A DNA stretch of 64,000 nt from Maritalea sp049801075 (GCF_049801075.1 NZ_JBNAGG010000001.1:62001-126000), one strand, 5' to 3'. Positions 42,760-52,953 are shown, counted from the first letter of the stretch. Notes: generated from the letters alone by a model not told the origin. Program-made: numbers and translations.

Positions 42760-43922
42760 TCTTTGTCTTCTAGCTCTACTTCTACGGGTACAATCCCGGA
42801 TTTGGTTGCGCCTAGTGCCATCTTGCCATGTTTGATGGCTAGGGCTTTGCGCCCAAACACATCTGCGCGCCAACCGCTTAAGGCAGGTACATCTGCATTG
42901 TCGTCTAGAACGATTGAATCAATATCATCGCTAGTTGCAATAATGCGCGGGGCCACGCCTTCTTTTTCGCTCACCGCTTTCAGCAATACGCGCAGCAAGT
43001 CGCCAATCGCGCCTTTAGGTGAGGGGCCGTTTGGTTTGCGCGGAATTTTGGGCAAATCTGCTTTGTCGAGTTGCTTGGCTACCTCCACCAATTTGATCAA
43101 TTCCGCGGCCGTGCTAGAGCGGCCAAATCCCTTCGAGAAGGCGCGCAGACGATCAAAAGCTTTTGGGTTGGTCGGCTGCTGTTGTGACAGTTCAAACAGT
43201 GCCTCATCTTTCAAAACACGTCCGCGCGGCACATTTTGGCTCTGCGCCTTTTCCTCGCGCCATTCCGCCAGCATTTTCAATAGGGCAAAGTCGCGGGGGC
43301 GATTGACTTTCATTTTCATACGTTTCCACGCATTTTCGGGCATAACGATATAGTTTTCCGGCTGCATCAGCGCGTTCAACTCGTCATTGATCCACCCCCA
43401 ACGGTCGCGCTTGTCGAGCTCTTCAACAATGTGCAGATAGCAGTCGCGCAAATGGGTTACGTCGCCAATGGCGTAGGTAAGTTGCTTTTCTGTCAATGGG
43501 CGGTGCGACCAGTTGGTAAAGCGGGAGCTTTTATCCACTTGTGCGCCAGTGATTTGGCGCACCATATTGTCGTAAGAGATGCTATCGCCAAAGCCGCATA
43601 CTGCGGCAGCGACTTGCGTGTCGAACAGCGACTTAGGTGCTTGACCTGACAGATTGACAAAAATCTCCACATCTTGCTTGGCCGCGTGAAAAACCTTGGT
43701 CACCTCTTCATTGGCGAACAGTTCGAACATGGGCGTCAGATCAATATCGGTGTCGATCGGATCAACAATCACGGCTTCATCTGGCGTTGCCATTTGCACG
43801 AGGCAAAGCTTTGGCCAATAGGTGGTTTCGCGCAAAAACTCAGTATCGACGGTCACAAATGGATGTGCGGTGGCGGCCTGACAGAATTTGGCCAGTTCAG
43901 GAGTAGTGGTGATAATGTGCAT
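42756..43922 (-). CDS. rnd: Ribonuclease D
   Basis: A 388-residue DEDDy 3'-5' exoribonuclease of tRNA maturation. Exonuclease motifs: VTVDTEFLRETTYWP (Exo I, Asp-x-Glu), FHAAKQDVEIFVNL (Exo II Asp) and LTYAIGDVTHLRDCYLHI (Exo III Tyr-x3-Asp). HRDC domains follow (LLKMLAEWREEKAQSQNVPRGRVLKDEALFELSQQQP). Start at MHIITTTPELAKFC; the open frame extends upstream without support. Divergent from aspS, as in other Rhizobiales. Confidence 0.95.
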   Translation of the reverse strand: MHIITTTPELAKFCQAATAHPFVTVDTEFLRETTYWPKLCLVQMATPDEAVIVDPIDTDIDLTPMFELFANEEVTKVFHAAKQDVEIFVNLSGQAPKSLFDTQVAAAVCGFGDSISYDNMVRQITGAQVDKSSRFTNWSHRPLTEKQLTYAIGDVTHLRDCYLHIVEELDKRDRWGWINDELNALMQPENYIVMPENAWKRMKMKVNRPRDFALLKMLAEWREEKAQSQNVPRGRVLKDEALFELSQQQPTNPKAFDRLRAFSKGFGRSSTAAELIKLVEVAKQLDKADLPKIPRKPNGPSPKGAIGDLLRVLLKAVSEKEGVAPRIIATSDDIDSIVLDDNADVPALSGWRADVFGRKALAIKHGKMALGATKSGIVPVEVELEDKD

Positions 43923-44095
43923 ATATGCTTTCTGTTTTTGCGCGGTTTTGCGATGCGAATAGTCGGCCCGATAATGGCTGGAAATAGGGATGACTTGCAA
44001 GAGCAGAATGAAAAACGTATCAGATGCTTGACAAATGGGGCGTGGCGTGCGCTTTTCGCCCCAAAAAGCCCTAGAATTTTCCGGGATTGGAATAG

Positions 44096-45874
44096 ATGCA
44101 TCTATATCGTAGTCACACTTGTGCTGAATTAAATAAAGACCATGTGGATGAGAAGGTTCGCCTGTCTGGTTGGGTGCACCGCATCCGCGATCATGGCGGT
44201 CTGTTGTTCATCGATTTGCGCGATCATTATGGCATGACCCAGTGCGTGATTGACCCTGATTCTGACGCATTTGAACTCGCTGAAAAAGTGCGGTCTGAAT
44301 ATGTTGTTCGCGTTGATGGCGAGGTGAAAGCCCGTAGCCCTGAAACCGTGAATAAAGACCTGTCCACCGGTGAAGTAGAAATCTACATTCGTGACATGGA
44401 AGTGTTGGGCGCGGCGAAAGAATTGCCAATGCCCGTATTTGGCGATCAGGAATATCCTGAAGATATTCGTCTGAAATATCGTTTCCTTGATCTGCGTCGC
44501 GAGCGGATTCACAACAATATTGTGATGCGGTCAAAGATCATTTCGCACTTGCGCAACACCATGGTTGAGCAAGGCTTTATGGAATATCAGACACCGATTT
44601 TGACGGCGTCAAGCCCTGAGGGCGCGCGCGACTTTTTGGTGCCATCGCGTATGCATCCCGGCAAGTTCTATGCTTTGCCGCAAGCACCGCAGCAGTTCAA
44701 ACAACTTTTGATGATTTCGGGTTTTGACCGTTATTTCCAAATCGCACCATGTTTCCGCGATGAAGATGCACGGGCCGATCGCTCTCCGGGCGAGTTTTAT
44801 CAGCTAGATATTGAGATGAGCTTTGTGGAACAGGAAGATGTGTTCCAAGCGATTGAGCCTGTTTTGCGCGGCGTGTTTGAGGAATTTGGTGAAGGCAAGC
44901 CTGTCACTCAAGAGTTCCCACGCATTCCTTACGCTGAATCAATGCGTAAATATGGTAACGACAAGCCAGACTTGCGGAACCCAATTGAGATGCAGGATGT
45001 AACAGAGCATTTTGCAGGTTCAGGCTTTGGCATTTTCGCCAACCAGATTGCCAATGATCCAAAAATTGAAGTTTGGGCGATCCCAGCACCAACTGGCGGC
45101 TCTCGTGCGTTCTGCGACCGCATGAACAAGTGGGCGCAAGGTGAGGGACAACCCGGTCTTGGCTATATCTTCTTCCGTGATGGCGAAGGCGCTGGTCCAA
45201 TTGCTAAAAATATCGGCGAAGAACGCACAGCAGCAATCCGCGAACAGCTTGGCCTGAAAGATGGCGATTCCGTCTTCTTCGTATGTGGTATGCCTTCGAA
45301 ATTTGTTAGCTTTGCTGGTGCAGCGCGTACACGCGCGGGTCAAGAGCTTGATTTGATTGATAAAGATCGTTTCGAATTGTGCTGGATTGTTGACTTCCCA
45401 ATGTTTGAATGGGACGAAGAGGAAAAGAAGGTCGATTTCTCACACAACCCATTCTCCATGCCACAAGGCGGCTTGGATGCATTGGAAAACCAAGACCCAC
45501 TGACCATCAATGCTTACCAGTATGACATTGTGTGTAACGGCTTTGAGTTGAGTTCTGGTGCGATCCGGAATCACCGTCCAGAAATCATGAAAAAAGCATT
45601 CGACATTGCTGGTTATGATGAAGCTGTTCTTTATGACAAGTTTGGCGGCATGTTGCGGGCAATGGAATATGGTGCACCGCCGCACGGTGGTATTGCTCCA
45701 GGTATCGACCGCATTGTGATGCTGTTGTGTGGCGAAGAGAACCTTCGTGAAGTGACGGCATTCCCAATGAACCAACAAGCCGAAGATTTGTTGATGGATG
45801 CCCCATCAGATGTTTCTGCACGTCAGTTGCGCGAATTGCACATTCGGTTGAACTTGCCGAAAGAAAAAGAATAA
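44096..45874 (+). CDS. aspS: Aspartyl-tRNA synthetase
   Basis: A 592-residue class II synthetase. N-terminal OB fold (VRLSGWVHRIRDHGGLLFIDLRDHYGMTQCVID), motif 2 (FRDEDARADRSPGEFYQLDIEMSF), a GAD insertion domain and motif 3 (GGIAPGIDRIVMLLCGEENLREVTAFP). A genome with GatCAB normally uses the non-discriminating enzyme, charging both tRNA(Asp) and tRNA(Asn); this was not checked at residue level. Followed by a strong terminator. Confidence 0.97.
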   Translation: MHLYRSHTCAELNKDHVDEKVRLSGWVHRIRDHGGLLFIDLRDHYGMTQCVIDPDSDAFELAEKVRSEYVVRVDGEVKARSPETVNKDLSTGEVEIYIRDMEVLGAAKELPMPVFGDQEYPEDIRLKYRFLDLRRERIHNNIVMRSKIISHLRNTMVEQGFMEYQTPILTASSPEGARDFLVPSRMHPGKFYALPQAPQQFKQLLMISGFDRYFQIAPCFRDEDARADRSPGEFYQLDIEMSFVEQEDVFQAIEPVLRGVFEEFGEGKPVTQEFPRIPYAESMRKYGNDKPDLRNPIEMQDVTEHFAGSGFGIFANQIANDPKIEVWAIPAPTGGSRAFCDRMNKWAQGEGQPGLGYIFFRDGEGAGPIAKNIGEERTAAIREQLGLKDGDSVFFVCGMPSKFVSFAGAARTRAGQELDLIDKDRFELCWIVDFPMFEWDEEEKKVDFSHNPFSMPQGGLDALENQDPLTINAYQYDIVCNGFELSSGAIRNHRPEIMKKAFDIAGYDEAVLYDKFGGMLRAMEYGAPPHGGIAPGIDRIVMLLCGEENLREVTAFPMNQQAEDLLMDAPSDVSARQLRELHIRLNLPKEKE

Positions 45875-45905
45875 GTTTTCGCAAGCTAAAGAATTTGAAT
45901 AAAAG

Positions 45906-45930
45906 CGGCGCTCCTATGGGGCGCCGTTTT
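45906..45930 (+). terminator. Terminator after aspS
   Basis: Nine-pair stem 45906-45914/45918-45926 (CGGCGCTCC with GGGGCGCCG, one G-U) and a 3-base loop, followed by TTTTCTGTTT. Confidence 0.85.
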
Positions 45931-46010
45931 CTGTTTGGTGTGGTTAATTCCGTGTTAAGCCAGCTATAGTATAAGCACGGCAACGGCTTAATTTGCGGGA
46001 CGGGGCGACG

Positions 46011-47675
46011 GTGAAGGCCAAATTTTCACATTTTCTGATGTTTTTGTGCGCCTTGTTGGCGTTCGCGCCGATTCTAACTGTCGATTTCATGTTGGATGAA
46101 TATGTGCGTATGCGCGAAGGCAAAGCCCTGCGTGCGCAAGTCAACACCGTGATCAATGAGACCCAAAGCAGCGTAAATAGCGCACTCAAATCATTGAACG
46201 CCATTGTCACACGCAGCCCTTCCTTGTGTACGCCGACTTTTCTTTCAAGCGCCGCAGAACAGATGCGCTCTAACTATTTGTTGCGCCAACTGGTTGTGAA
46301 TTCCACTGATGGCAGCGTGCTTTGTTCTGCCTATGGGGATGGTTTTAAATATTCGGCGATTACGCCAACCATGACCATGCCCTCCGGTCCGCAGGAAATG
46401 ACCGTCGTTCAAATTGCAGACAGTGATCAGCCCTTGATCAAAGTTAGCTTGAAGGTTCGTCCTGGCCGCGAAGTTTCGGCTTTTGTGCCGATCAATGTGC
46501 ATTTGTTGGTTGACGAAAACGACACGATCCGCGGAGCCTTGATGACCCGGTTTGTGCTGACCAGCGGTATGCCTATCGTTGAATTTGGCGATCCTGAAGC
46601 ATTTTATAATCACCCAAATCGCACCCGCGATTTTCTGTTTGTTGAGCAAGTTGCGCAAAATGTGCCGATTAAACTCAGCACCGCCGTGCCCTTGGATGTT
46701 GTGCGCGCCGATTATGCTGACCTCAAAATTGGGTTCACCATTGTTGCTTGTTTGACTAGTTGTGTTTTCCTTTGGCTTTGCATTCAATATGTCCGTCGCT
46801 CTCAGGCGCCAACATTTGACTTGGAACGTGCCATTCAAGCAGGTGAGTTGCGGCCGCGCTATCAGCCTGTGATTGATTTGCAAACGGGTCAGATCGCAGG
46901 TTGCGAAGTGTTGATCCGCTGGGAAAAGCCGAATGGGGAAGTGATCTCGCCGGGGGCCTTTATTGAATATGCCGAGCTTTCCGGCCTTGCGATTCCCATG
47001 ACGCTTTCTTTGATGGAGCAGGTGCGTGACGATTTGGAAGATTTGTGCGCCCGCCATTCGCATCTCAAAATCGGTATCAACTTGTTTGAACGGCATTTCC
47101 GCGATGGTTCAATCGTGGAAGATGTGCAGGCAATTTTTGGCGGCACCGAGGTGCGCTATTCTCAGCTTGTGTTTGAGATCACGGAACGCCAGCCGCTTTC
47201 CAACATGGAGGGCGTGAACTCAGTCATTGATGATCTGCACAAGCTTGGCGCGAAGGTGGCGCTTGATGATGCGGGCACAGGTCATTCGAACCTTGCCTAT
47301 ATTCAGAAATTGGGTATCGATATCGTCAAGATTGACCGTGTGTTTGTTGAACTGATCCGCCACCGCAATGTGCCCGTGCCTGTGGTTGATGCGTTGATCG
47401 GCATGGCAACGGAACTGAACACCGAGATCATTGCAGAAGGCGTAGAAACGGAGGAGCAAGCGCTCTATTTGCGTGCCAAAGGCATTCGCCAAGCGCAGGG
47501 CTTCCTGTTCGCGCCGGCCATCCCGATTGAATCCTATTTGGCTTTGGCCGAGCGGATGAACAATGAAGAAGTCAAATTGATCGATGATTTCGACGAAGAT
47601 CTGGTGGTCTTTGACGACGATATCGACGATGATGATGAAGAGATTGATGAAAATCAGGACATAAACGTCGCTTAA
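46011..47675 (+). CDS. CSS-EAL cyclic di-GMP phosphodiesterase
   Basis: A 554-residue membrane protein. Two transmembrane segments (about 5-25 and 238-258) enclose a periplasmic CSS-like sensor with paired cysteines (RSPSLCTPTF, DGSVLCSAYGDG). The cytosolic EAL domain (about 275-520) has EVLIRW in place of EALxRW, NLFERHF, FEITERQ, LDDAGTGHSNLAYI, VKIDRVFVE and EGVETEEQ, so metal ligands and the catalytic Lys/Glu are present. It should be active and redox-regulated through the cysteines, by analogy with CSS-EAL proteins. The last 30 residues are almost all Asp/Glu. The start is GTG behind GGGGCGAC. Confidence 0.9.
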   Translation: MKAKFSHFLMFLCALLAFAPILTVDFMLDEYVRMREGKALRAQVNTVINETQSSVNSALKSLNAIVTRSPSLCTPTFLSSAAEQMRSNYLLRQLVVNSTDGSVLCSAYGDGFKYSAITPTMTMPSGPQEMTVVQIADSDQPLIKVSLKVRPGREVSAFVPINVHLLVDENDTIRGALMTRFVLTSGMPIVEFGDPEAFYNHPNRTRDFLFVEQVAQNVPIKLSTAVPLDVVRADYADLKIGFTIVACLTSCVFLWLCIQYVRRSQAPTFDLERAIQAGELRPRYQPVIDLQTGQIAGCEVLIRWEKPNGEVISPGAFIEYAELSGLAIPMTLSLMEQVRDDLEDLCARHSHLKIGINLFERHFRDGSIVEDVQAIFGGTEVRYSQLVFEITERQPLSNMEGVNSVIDDLHKLGAKVALDDAGTGHSNLAYIQKLGIDIVKIDRVFVELIRHRNVPVPVVDALIGMATELNTEIIAEGVETEEQALYLRAKGIRQAQGFLFAPAIPIESYLALAERMNNEEVKLIDDFDEDLVVFDDDIDDDDEEIDENQDINVA

Positions 47676-47786
47676 TCCTTGTTAGACTTGTTTGAATTTC
47701 CCCTTCTTTGCCGAATCTGAATAAGTTGCACTTTTCTTTTGCTGCATTTGGTGGCACACCAGAACCGGTGAACGAAAGGGACTTTG

Positions 47787-50081
47787 ATGGCTCAGGATTC
47801 TGACGAAACCCAACAATCTTTGCGCGAAGCTGCGCTGCACTTCCATAAATGGCCGAAACCAGGCAAGCTCGAGATTACAGCGACGAAGCCGTTGGGCAAC
47901 CAACGCGACTTGGCGCTAGCCTATTCCCCCGGCGTTGCTGCGCCTTGTGAGGAAATTGAGCAAGATTCAACGCTTGCTGCAGACTACACCTCCAAAGGCA
48001 ATCTGGTGGCGGTGATCTCGAATGGTACAGCCGTTTTGGGATTGGGCTCAATCGGTGCCTTGGCCTCCAAGCCCGTTATGGAAGGCAAGGCTGTTCTGTT
48101 CAAAAAGTTTGCCGGTATCGATGTGTTCGATATTGAGGTGGATGAGAATGATCCAGCCAAACTGGTTGAGGTGATTGCGCCGCTTGAGCCGACATTTGGT
48201 GGCATCAATCTGGAAGACATCAAAGCGCCTGACTGTTTCGAAGTTGAAGAGCAGCTTCGTGAGCGAATGCAAATTCCTGTTTTCCATGATGACCAGCACG
48301 GCACGGCGATTATCGTGGCAGCCGCGGTGATCAATGGGTTGCGGCTTGCCAAGAAAAAGATTGAAGACGTCAAGATCGTTACCTCTGGTGCTGGCGCCGC
48401 GGCGATTGCCTGTTTGAACCTTTTGATCAGCTTGGGGGCGAAGCGCGAAAATATTTGGGTTGCCGACCGCGATGGTTTGGTGACAGACAAGCGCAAGGAT
48501 GATGTTGATCGTTGGCGCGCGTCTTTTGCGCAAGATACGGATTTGACCACCACCGCAGACGTAATGGAAGATGCAGACATCTTCATCGGACTGTCGGCGG
48601 CTGGCGTTCTGAAACCTGAGATGTTGGCCAAAATGGCGCCTAATCCATTGATTATGGCGCTGGCTAACCCTGTGCCTGAGATTATGCCCGAATTGGCCCG
48701 TGAGGCGCGTCCAGACGCGATGATTTGTACGGGGCGGTCGGATTATCCGAACCAGGTGAACAATGTCCTGTGTTTCCCTTTCATTTTCCGCGGTGCTTTG
48801 GATGTCGGCGCAACAGCGATCAATGAAGAAATGAAAATGGCTGCCGTGCATGCCATCGCCAAATTGGCGCATGAGCCTGCACTTGAGGCCAGCATGTCAG
48901 AAAGTGGCAGCACATTCGGCCCTGAATATCTGATCCCGAACCCATTCGATCAGCGTTTGATTTTGCGTATCGCGCCAGCTGTTGCGAAAGCGGCAATGGA
49001 AAGCGGCGTGGCGACGCGTCCAATTGAGGACTTTGAAGCCTATAAATTCCGCCTAACACGCTTTGTGTTCCGTTCTGGCATGGTGATGAAGCCGATCATT
49101 GAGCGGGCGAAATCCGATCCCAAGCGTGTTGCTTTTGCCGATGGTGAAGATGAGCGAGTTTTGCGCGCAGCCCAAGTTATCTTGGAAGATGGTATCGCAA
49201 AGCCAATATTGATTGGTCGGCCTTCGGTTATTGAGCATCGGATTGAAAAGTTTGGTCTGCATTTGCGGCCAGGTGAAGACTTTGAAGTCATCAACCCAGA
49301 AGATGATCCGCGTTACCGTGAATATGTGGATTTGTTCCATTCGCTTGTGGGGCGCTCCGGCGTGACGCCAGATACTGCCCGCACAATTGTGCGCACCAAC
49401 ACCACCGTGATTGGTGCGCTTGCTGTGAAGCGCGGCGAGGCGGACGCATTGATCTGCGGCCTACAAGGGCGCTACATCAAACACGTGCGGGACATCAAGT
49501 CGATTATTGGCTTGGATGCCGGATCGACTGACGTTTCCGCGCTGTCCATGCTGATTTTGCAGCAGGGTGTGTTCTTCTTTGCCGATACTTATGTGTCGAT
49601 GGACCCATGCGCCGAAGAGCTGGTCGAAATTGCCATGCAGGCGCAAGATCACCTGAAGCGCTTCAATTTAGAGCCGAAGACGGCCTTGATGTCATATTCT
49701 AACTTTGGCTCCCGCGATGGCGTTAGTTCGAAGAAAATGCGTGATGTTTATCGCCTGTTGAAGCAAAAAGCACCAGACCTTGTGGTTGAGGGCGAAATGC
49801 AAGGCGATGTGGCGCTAAATTCCATGTTGCGTGAGCGCTATATTCCGAACAGTGAACTGCAAGGTGAGGCCAATCTTTTGATTTTTCCAAACCTTGAAAG
49901 TGCCAATATTTCCATGACCTTGATTAAGGAATTTAATGAAGCACTTGCAGTTGGGCCGATCTTGATGGGCACGGCGCAGCCAGCCCACATTTTAGCCCCA
50001 TCAGTCACCAGCCGCGGCATTGTAAACATGACCGCCGTTGCTGTTTCTGAAGCCATTGGATTGGAGCAGGACGAGGAGTAA
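47787..50081 (+). CDS. maeB: NADP-dependent malic enzyme with phosphotransacetylase-like domain
   Basis: A 764-residue MaeB-type malic enzyme, malate to pyruvate plus CO2 and NADPH. Residues 1-430 are the malic domain (LALAYSPGVAAPCEEI, GLGSIGALASKPVMEGKAVLFKKFAGIDVFDIEVDE, FHDDQHGTAIIVAAAVINGL, VTSGAGAAAIACLNLLISLGAKRENIW). From about 435 a PTA-like domain follows (KRVAFADGEDERVLRAAQVILEDGIAKPILIGRP), thought to be regulatory rather than a transacetylase. Start at MAQDSDET with an AAGGGAC site. Confidence 0.96.
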   Translation: MAQDSDETQQSLREAALHFHKWPKPGKLEITATKPLGNQRDLALAYSPGVAAPCEEIEQDSTLAADYTSKGNLVAVISNGTAVLGLGSIGALASKPVMEGKAVLFKKFAGIDVFDIEVDENDPAKLVEVIAPLEPTFGGINLEDIKAPDCFEVEEQLRERMQIPVFHDDQHGTAIIVAAAVINGLRLAKKKIEDVKIVTSGAGAAAIACLNLLISLGAKRENIWVADRDGLVTDKRKDDVDRWRASFAQDTDLTTTADVMEDADIFIGLSAAGVLKPEMLAKMAPNPLIMALANPVPEIMPELAREARPDAMICTGRSDYPNQVNNVLCFPFIFRGALDVGATAINEEMKMAAVHAIAKLAHEPALEASMSESGSTFGPEYLIPNPFDQRLILRIAPAVAKAAMESGVATRPIEDFEAYKFRLTRFVFRSGMVMKPIIERAKSDPKRVAFADGEDERVLRAAQVILEDGIAKPILIGRPSVIEHRIEKFGLHLRPGEDFEVINPEDDPRYREYVDLFHSLVGRSGVTPDTARTIVRTNTTVIGALAVKRGEADALICGLQGRYIKHVRDIKSIIGLDAGSTDVSALSMLILQQGVFFFADTYVSMDPCAEELVEIAMQAQDHLKRFNLEPKTALMSYSNFGSRDGVSSKKMRDVYRLLKQKAPDLVVEGEMQGDVALNSMLRERYIPNSELQGEANLLIFPNLESANISMTLIKEFNEALAVGPILMGTAQPAHILAPSVTSRGIVNMTAVAVSEAIGLEQDEE

Positions 50082-50101
50082 TCCTCGTCACTGCGATTGG
50101 C

Positions 50102-51577
50102 CTATTGAAAGGCCGTTTCTGCAAATGAACGCAGCTTGCGCGAGTGGATCGCGTGCGCAGGCTGCTTTTTCAAAATTTCCATGGCTCTAATGCCGATTTG
50201 CAGGTGTTTTGACACTTGGGTGCGATAAAAGTCGCTGGCCATGCCTGGGAGCTTCAGTTCACCATGCAAAGGCTTGTCAGATACGCACAGCAAAGTGCCA
50301 TATGGCACGCGGAAGCGGAAGCCGTTGGCCGCAATGGTAGCGCTTTCCATATCCAATGCGATGGCGCGAGATTGTGAGAGTCGCTGGGCGATCTCTGTTT
50401 GGTCACGGAGCTCCCAATTTCGATTGTCAAAAGTAGCAACAGTTCCTGTCCGCATGATGCGCTTGCGGTCTTGTCCAGACAAGTTGGTGATTTCTGCCAC
50501 GGCTTCTTCTAGTGCTACTTGCACTTCCGCAAGCGCAGGAATAGGCACTGAGAGCGGTAAATCCGCGTCTAACACATGATCCTCGCGCACATAGGCGTGG
50601 GCCAGCACATAATCGCCGAGGGCTTGAGAGTTTCGCAAACCGGCGCAATGGCCCAGCATCAACCAAGCATGGGGCCGCAACACAGCGATATGGTCGGTGA
50701 TTGTTTTGGCATTGGATGGGCCGACGCCAATATTGACCATGGTGATGCCGCTGCCATTTTTGGCTTTGAGGTGATAGGTGGGCATTTGCGGCTCACGCGC
50801 CGGGGCAACGCCAACAGTTTCTCCGCCTAACCGTGCATTATGGGTGATCGCATTGCCGGGCTCCACAAAGGCGTCATAGTCGGGATGCCCATCTTCCATC
50901 CATTTGTGCGCGGTGCGGCAAAACTCTTCGATATAGAAGCCATAATTGGTGAAGAGCACGAAGTTCTGAAAATGCTCTGGCCGTGTGGCAGTGTAGTGCG
51001 CCAAACGGTGCAATGAATAATCGACGCGCGGTGCGGTGAAGGCAGCCAGCGGGTAGGGGCCACCATTTGGCGGTATAAAGGTGCCGTTGGCGATTTCATC
51101 GTCCGTATGGGTGAGGTCCGGCACATCAAACAGGTCGCGCAGCGGAATGTTGAGTGCATTAAACGTGTCGCCGTCCAATGTGTCTGTCGGCTCCAAAGCG
51201 AAATGCACGGGAATCGGCGTTTCTGACTCGCCAACTTCAATGTCGCAATTATGGTTTTTGAGCAGCAATTCAAACTGTTCGGTTAGATAATGGTGAAATA
51301 ATTCTGGGTCCGACAGGGTGGTTTGATAAATGCCTGGCGAATGCAAAAAACCGAAGGGCAGGTGGGAATCAACTTTTTGAAAGCTGGTGTTGCGCACCCG
51401 CGCGAGCGGATATGTTGCGCGCACGTGGCCCTCCGGTGCTTTGCCATCATTCATCTTGATGACGGCGTCGCGCACAAATTGGGTGTTGCGAGCATAAATT
51501 TCTTTGACATATTCAACGGCCTTATCCGCCTGATTAAAGCTTTTGAAGGGGAGGCTTGGCGGTTGAATGATGTTCAT
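50102..51577 (-). CDS. amn: AMP nucleosidase
   Basis: A 491-residue enzyme that splits AMP into adenine and ribose 5-phosphate, tuning adenylate pools. The N-terminal domain holds YVKEIYARNTQFVRDAV and ARVRNTSFQKVDSHLPFGFLHSPGIYQTTL. The C-terminal nucleoside-phosphorylase-like domain holds TMVNIGVGPSNAKTITDHIAVLRPHAWLMLGHCAGLRNSQALGDYVLAHAYVREDHVLD and IALDMESATIAANGFRFRVPYGTLLCVSDKPLHGELKLPG. Convergent with maeB, 20 bases apart. Confidence 0.94.
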   Translation of the reverse strand: MNIIQPPSLPFKSFNQADKAVEYVKEIYARNTQFVRDAVIKMNDGKAPEGHVRATYPLARVRNTSFQKVDSHLPFGFLHSPGIYQTTLSDPELFHHYLTEQFELLLKNHNCDIEVGESETPIPVHFALEPTDTLDGDTFNALNIPLRDLFDVPDLTHTDDEIANGTFIPPNGGPYPLAAFTAPRVDYSLHRLAHYTATRPEHFQNFVLFTNYGFYIEEFCRTAHKWMEDGHPDYDAFVEPGNAITHNARLGGETVGVAPAREPQMPTYHLKAKNGSGITMVNIGVGPSNAKTITDHIAVLRPHAWLMLGHCAGLRNSQALGDYVLAHAYVREDHVLDADLPLSVPIPALAEVQVALEEAVAEITNLSGQDRKRIMRTGTVATFDNRNWELRDQTEIAQRLSQSRAIALDMESATIAANGFRFRVPYGTLLCVSDKPLHGELKLPGMASDFYRTQVSKHLQIGIRAMEILKKQPAHAIHSRKLRSFAETAFQ

Positions 51578-51813
51578 ATTTAACCCTTTACGTGATTTTT
51601 ATCTGCCGTTGAAGCTAGCACTAAATTCGCACTTACGCAGCTTTTGAATTTTTTTGATCACAAACGTGTGACGGCCTTTAATTTGCCAAATCCCATGCCC
51701 ATATCTGGCTGAGCAATCATTCAGCCCATGATTGCAAATTGGCCGCTGCTTTCCAACGCCTCCCCCTTTGCAGCCCTCAAGTGTTGGATTGTAGCGGCCA
51801 CAAACTTTTCTCG
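51578..51813. other. Gene-free spacer between the SRPBCC gene and amn
   Basis: The upstream region of amn plus the downstream end of the SRPBCC gene, both on the minus strand. An AAGGG ribosome-binding site precedes amn. No convincing promoter, terminator or repeat was seen; short open frames here overlap no known pattern. Confidence 0.5.
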
Positions 51814-52266
51814 CTATTGGCTGCGCTTTTCCGCTTCAATCTTGGCGTCGTGCAGATCTTTTTGCAGCATGTCTGCCACTTGCCCCACCATTCGCGAAAA
51901 AACCGCGCTCATTACTTTGGCCATAAAGGTTTTTGGTTGGGCGCGAAATTCAAGTGTAACCTTTGTGCCAGTTGCATTTGGCTCAAGTGTGTAGGTGCTG
52001 TGATATTCCGTGCCGTGCGAGAAGGCATAAAGCGTTATCGAGGTGGGGAGTTGCAATTCGATAACTTCCATTTCCTCCTCCGCTTCTCGCCCTAAGATGA
52101 CGCGTGTTTCTCGAAAACGGGTGCCGATTGCCAACGGGCCGTCAGTCAAGAGTTTGACCTTGACGACACCATCAATGAAGTCCGCCAGATTTTCAAAATC
52201 AGTGATCACCGCGAATGCGGTTTCCGGCGGGCAATTAAACTGTTCGGAAACTGTGATGGTGGGCAT
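51814..52266 (-). CDS. SRPBCC (START-like) family protein
   Basis: A 150-residue polyketide-cyclase/START-like protein: MPTITVSEQFNCPPETAFAVITDFENLADFIDGVVKVKLLTDGPLAIGTRFRETRVILGREAEEEMEVIEL, then YHSTYTLEPNATGTKVTLEFRAQPKTF and a long amphipathic C-terminal helix. The fold binds hydrophobic ligands; the ligand is unknown. A GGAG site in the upstream gene's tail and a 2-base gap indicate coupling to the DUF1801 gene. Confidence 0.85.
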   Translation of the reverse strand: MPTITVSEQFNCPPETAFAVITDFENLADFIDGVVKVKLLTDGPLAIGTRFRETRVILGREAEEEMEVIELQLPTSITLYAFSHGTEYHSTYTLEPNATGTKVTLEFRAQPKTFMAKVMSAVFSRMVGQVADMLQKDLHDAKIEAEKRSQ

Positions 52267-52268
52267 AT

Positions 52269-52694
52269 TTACTCCGGATATTTTTCAGCCATATAGGCGA
52301 GTGAATGGGTGATGATTTCTTCTAAAATTGATTCATCAAGATCACTTAAGCGTTTGACATAAAGGCAGCTTTTGCCAGTTTTATGTTTGCCCAGTTTTTC
52401 CATCAACGTATCATATTCGCTAAATCCGCTCATAATGTAGAGCACCAAATTGGCTTTGCGCGGGGCGAAGCCGACGCGCATAAAATCTCCCTCGCGGCCA
52501 CTTTCATATTTGTAATGATACGTGCCGCAGCCAATTATGCTGCTGCCCCACATGTGTGCGGGCTCGCCGGAAAGCCGTTCAATCATTTCTTTGATTTTAA
52601 ACGCGTCATTGCGCTTTTGCTCATCATCAATTGTGAGCAGATATTCTTCCACGCTTTGAGCTGTCGGTTGGGTTTTGTTTTGCGATTTGGCCAT
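52269..52694 (-). CDS. DUF1801 (YdhG-like) protein
   Basis: A 141-residue protein with the DUF1801 pattern: VEEYLLTIDDEQKRNDAFKIKEMIERLSGEPAHMWGSSIIGCGTYHYKYESGREGDFMRVGFAPRKANLVLYIM and KTGKSCLYVKRLSDLDESILEEIITHSL. Function unknown; the fold is usually predicted to bind small ligands or iron. Start at MAKSQNKTQ behind a GGGGAGGA site. First gene of a two-gene operon with the SRPBCC gene. Confidence 0.87.
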   Translation of the reverse strand: MAKSQNKTQPTAQSVEEYLLTIDDEQKRNDAFKIKEMIERLSGEPAHMWGSSIIGCGTYHYKYESGREGDFMRVGFAPRKANLVLYIMSGFSEYDTLMEKLGKHKTGKSCLYVKRLSDLDESILEEIITHSLAYMAEKYPE

Positions 52695-52953
52695 CTGATC
52701 CTCCCCGTGGGGCAATTATTCCATGAATTGTTGATGATTGCCAAACCCATCTTGGGCGAGGCTTAATTTGTTTAGAGTAGAAATTCGGTCACAATTATTT
52801 GCTTCGTGTCTCAATTTGCCCGCCAAACTATGTTTTGTCGGGGGCAAGTGTTTGACCTTGGGTGAAAATGGTGTAATGCAACCGCCCAATGCAATAATGT
52901 TTTTTGAGACGGTGCGTGGCGTCAGATCAATTGGCGCCAATGAAGGAGCATAC

